From NCBI GenBank assembly GCA_937895825.1, contig CALBKP010000035.1, positions 1 through 6,174 of the forward strand: a stretch of DNA of 6,174 nt, written 5' to 3'. The DNA comes from an uncultured Alistipes sp. (lineage in GTDB: Bacteria; Bacteroidota; Bacteroidia; Bacteroidales; Rikenellaceae). The position numbers and the translations under genes are program-made. Positions 5,624 to 6,174 of the stretch are shown here, one piece after another (positions within the stretch are counted from its first letter, which is position 1; each line of letters begins with the position of its first letter). The notes under the pieces are model-generated. The model did not search any database. It was not told the DNA's origin and was given only the letters and a program-made list of their open reading frames with translations.

Positions 5624-5662
5624 AAAAAAAATCCGTTGCAGCCGAATGGCCACAACGGATTT
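5624..5662 (-). terminator. Strong intrinsic terminator of the C1 peptidase gene
   Basis: AAATCCGTTG (5629-5638) pairs perfectly with CAACGGATTT (5653-5662), and GCC/GGC with a GAAT loop stacks on top. On the minus strand the stem runs into eight T (5631-5624). It lies 51 nt beyond the peptidase stop and separates it from the peroxidase promoter. Confidence 0.9.
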
Positions 5663-5713
5663 ATAGCTCCGCCATTGCGCAGTAGAGAGATTATCCCATA
5701 GCGCACCCGAGGA

Positions 5714-6174
5714 TTACAAACCGAGCTTCTTGCGGATATCCTTAGGAATAGCGTTTTTGTTAACGATGATGTTCATAGTCTTGTAGCGAACGAATGCCTT
5801 AGATGCGTACCAGATACCCTTGTAAGTACCAGCCTCGCCCCAAGAATTCTTAACCATGTAGTACTCTGTGCCATTCTGATCCTTAGCGATACCGTAGATC
5901 TGCATACCGTGGTCGTCGGTAGTCTCCCAGTTGTCGTAAGCGAGCTGACGCTCCTCCTGAGTACACCACTTCTGAGCTGTTGCAGGCATAGGAGTATTCT
6001 TTCTCTCAGCCTCGCTCAAGTTAAGCCACTTAGCCATATCCGAGCCCTGAAGATCAGTAGATGCTGTCTCATCGGGAAGCACGGCAGTACCCATACGAGT
6101 AAAGCCCTTCTCGCTTACATCGCTACCCCAAGCGATGGTGTAGCCCTCCATAATAGCGTTGTCGAACACCTCCA
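5714..6174 (-). CDS. C1 family cysteine peptidase (bleomycin hydrolase / aminopeptidase C type), C-terminal part
   Basis: About 152 C-terminal residues are present; the frame remains open to the window edge, and the GTG at 6167-6169 is an internal Val, not a start. The segment TTDDHGMQIYGIAK contains the catalytic His (codon 5909-5911), and YMVKNSWGE contains the catalytic Asn (codon 5846-5848), the papain-fold arrangement seen in bleomycin hydrolase/PepC. The active Cys lies in the missing N-terminal part. Upstream parts such as GYTIAWGSDVSEKGF also resemble that family. The end IPKDIRKKLGL is typical of Bacteroidales members as I remember them. Whether it is cytoplasmic or secreted cannot be told without the N-terminus. 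In PepC the C-terminal residues reach into the active site and set aminopeptidase specificity, so this end may matter for activity. Confidence 0.9.
   Translation of the reverse strand, partial: EVFDNAIMEGYTIAWGSDVSEKGFTRMGTAVLPDETASTDLQGSDMAKWLNLSEAERKNTPMPATAQKWCTQEERQLAYDNWETTDDHGMQIYGIAKDQNGTEYYMVKNSWGEAGTYKGIWYASKAFVRYKTMNIIVNKNAIPKDIRKKLGL

Noticed and set aside
5676..5705. TGCGC/GCGCA hairpin between the peptidase stop and its terminator
   Set aside because: It has only 5 bp and a 20-nt loop with no T run; it could easily arise by chance.
1..6174. CRISPR arrays, insertion sequences, tRNA or rRNA genes, attachment sites
   Set aside because: No regularly spaced direct repeats, transposase motifs, terminal inverted repeats, cloverleaf or rRNA-like sequence was seen on either strand.

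Overview
The window looks like chromosomal DNA from a member of the Bacteroidales (Bacteroidota), perhaps close to Alistipes/Rikenellaceae; the genus is a guess. Three things support the order: several upstream regions carry the Bacteroidota-type -7 element TAnnTTTG, Shine-Dalgarno sequences are weak or absent, and the proteins (IPNTA-type ProC, PGN_0703-like nuclease, C1 peptidase ending in IPKDIRKKLGL) have a Bacteroidales character.

Left part (1-1440). The C-terminal 38 codons of an unidentified plus-strand gene end at 119 and are followed by a strong intrinsic terminator. Facing it on the minus strand are proC (proline biosynthesis) and, upstream of that, a one-domain O6-alkylguanine-DNA alkyltransferase-like gene. 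The alkyltransferase start lies 8 nt after the stop of the next gene upstream, so the minus-strand order nuclease fusion > alkyltransferase > proC looks like one operon.

Centre (1449-4002). The most unusual gene is a 580-residue protein that joins an N-terminal GNAT acetyltransferase, a PD-(D/E)XK nuclease domain of the PGN_0703 type and a C-terminal TIGR04076-like domain. The 352-nt gap upstream of it is not empty. It holds a plus-strand TAnnTTTG promoter followed by a sequence of about 255 nt that folds into one long, interrupted rod, ending in a T6 run. This is best read as a 6S-like regulatory RNA (Bacteroidales-1 type). The ATG of a small DprA/SLOG-like gene follows the T6 run directly, an arrangement that recalls ssrS-ygfA in enterobacteria.

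Right part (4003-6174). A secreted DUF1349-type (concanavalin-like) protein has its own promoter. It converges on a glutathione peroxidase gene, with a bidirectional terminator between them. The peroxidase has a recognisable promoter of its own. Upstream of it lies the C-terminal part of a bleomycin hydrolase/aminopeptidase C-type cysteine peptidase with a strong terminator, cut by the window edge.

The genes do not form one pathway. The alkyltransferase, nuclease fusion and peroxidase share a loose DNA-damage and stress theme, while proC is housekeeping. All family assignments come from reading motifs; no searches were run.
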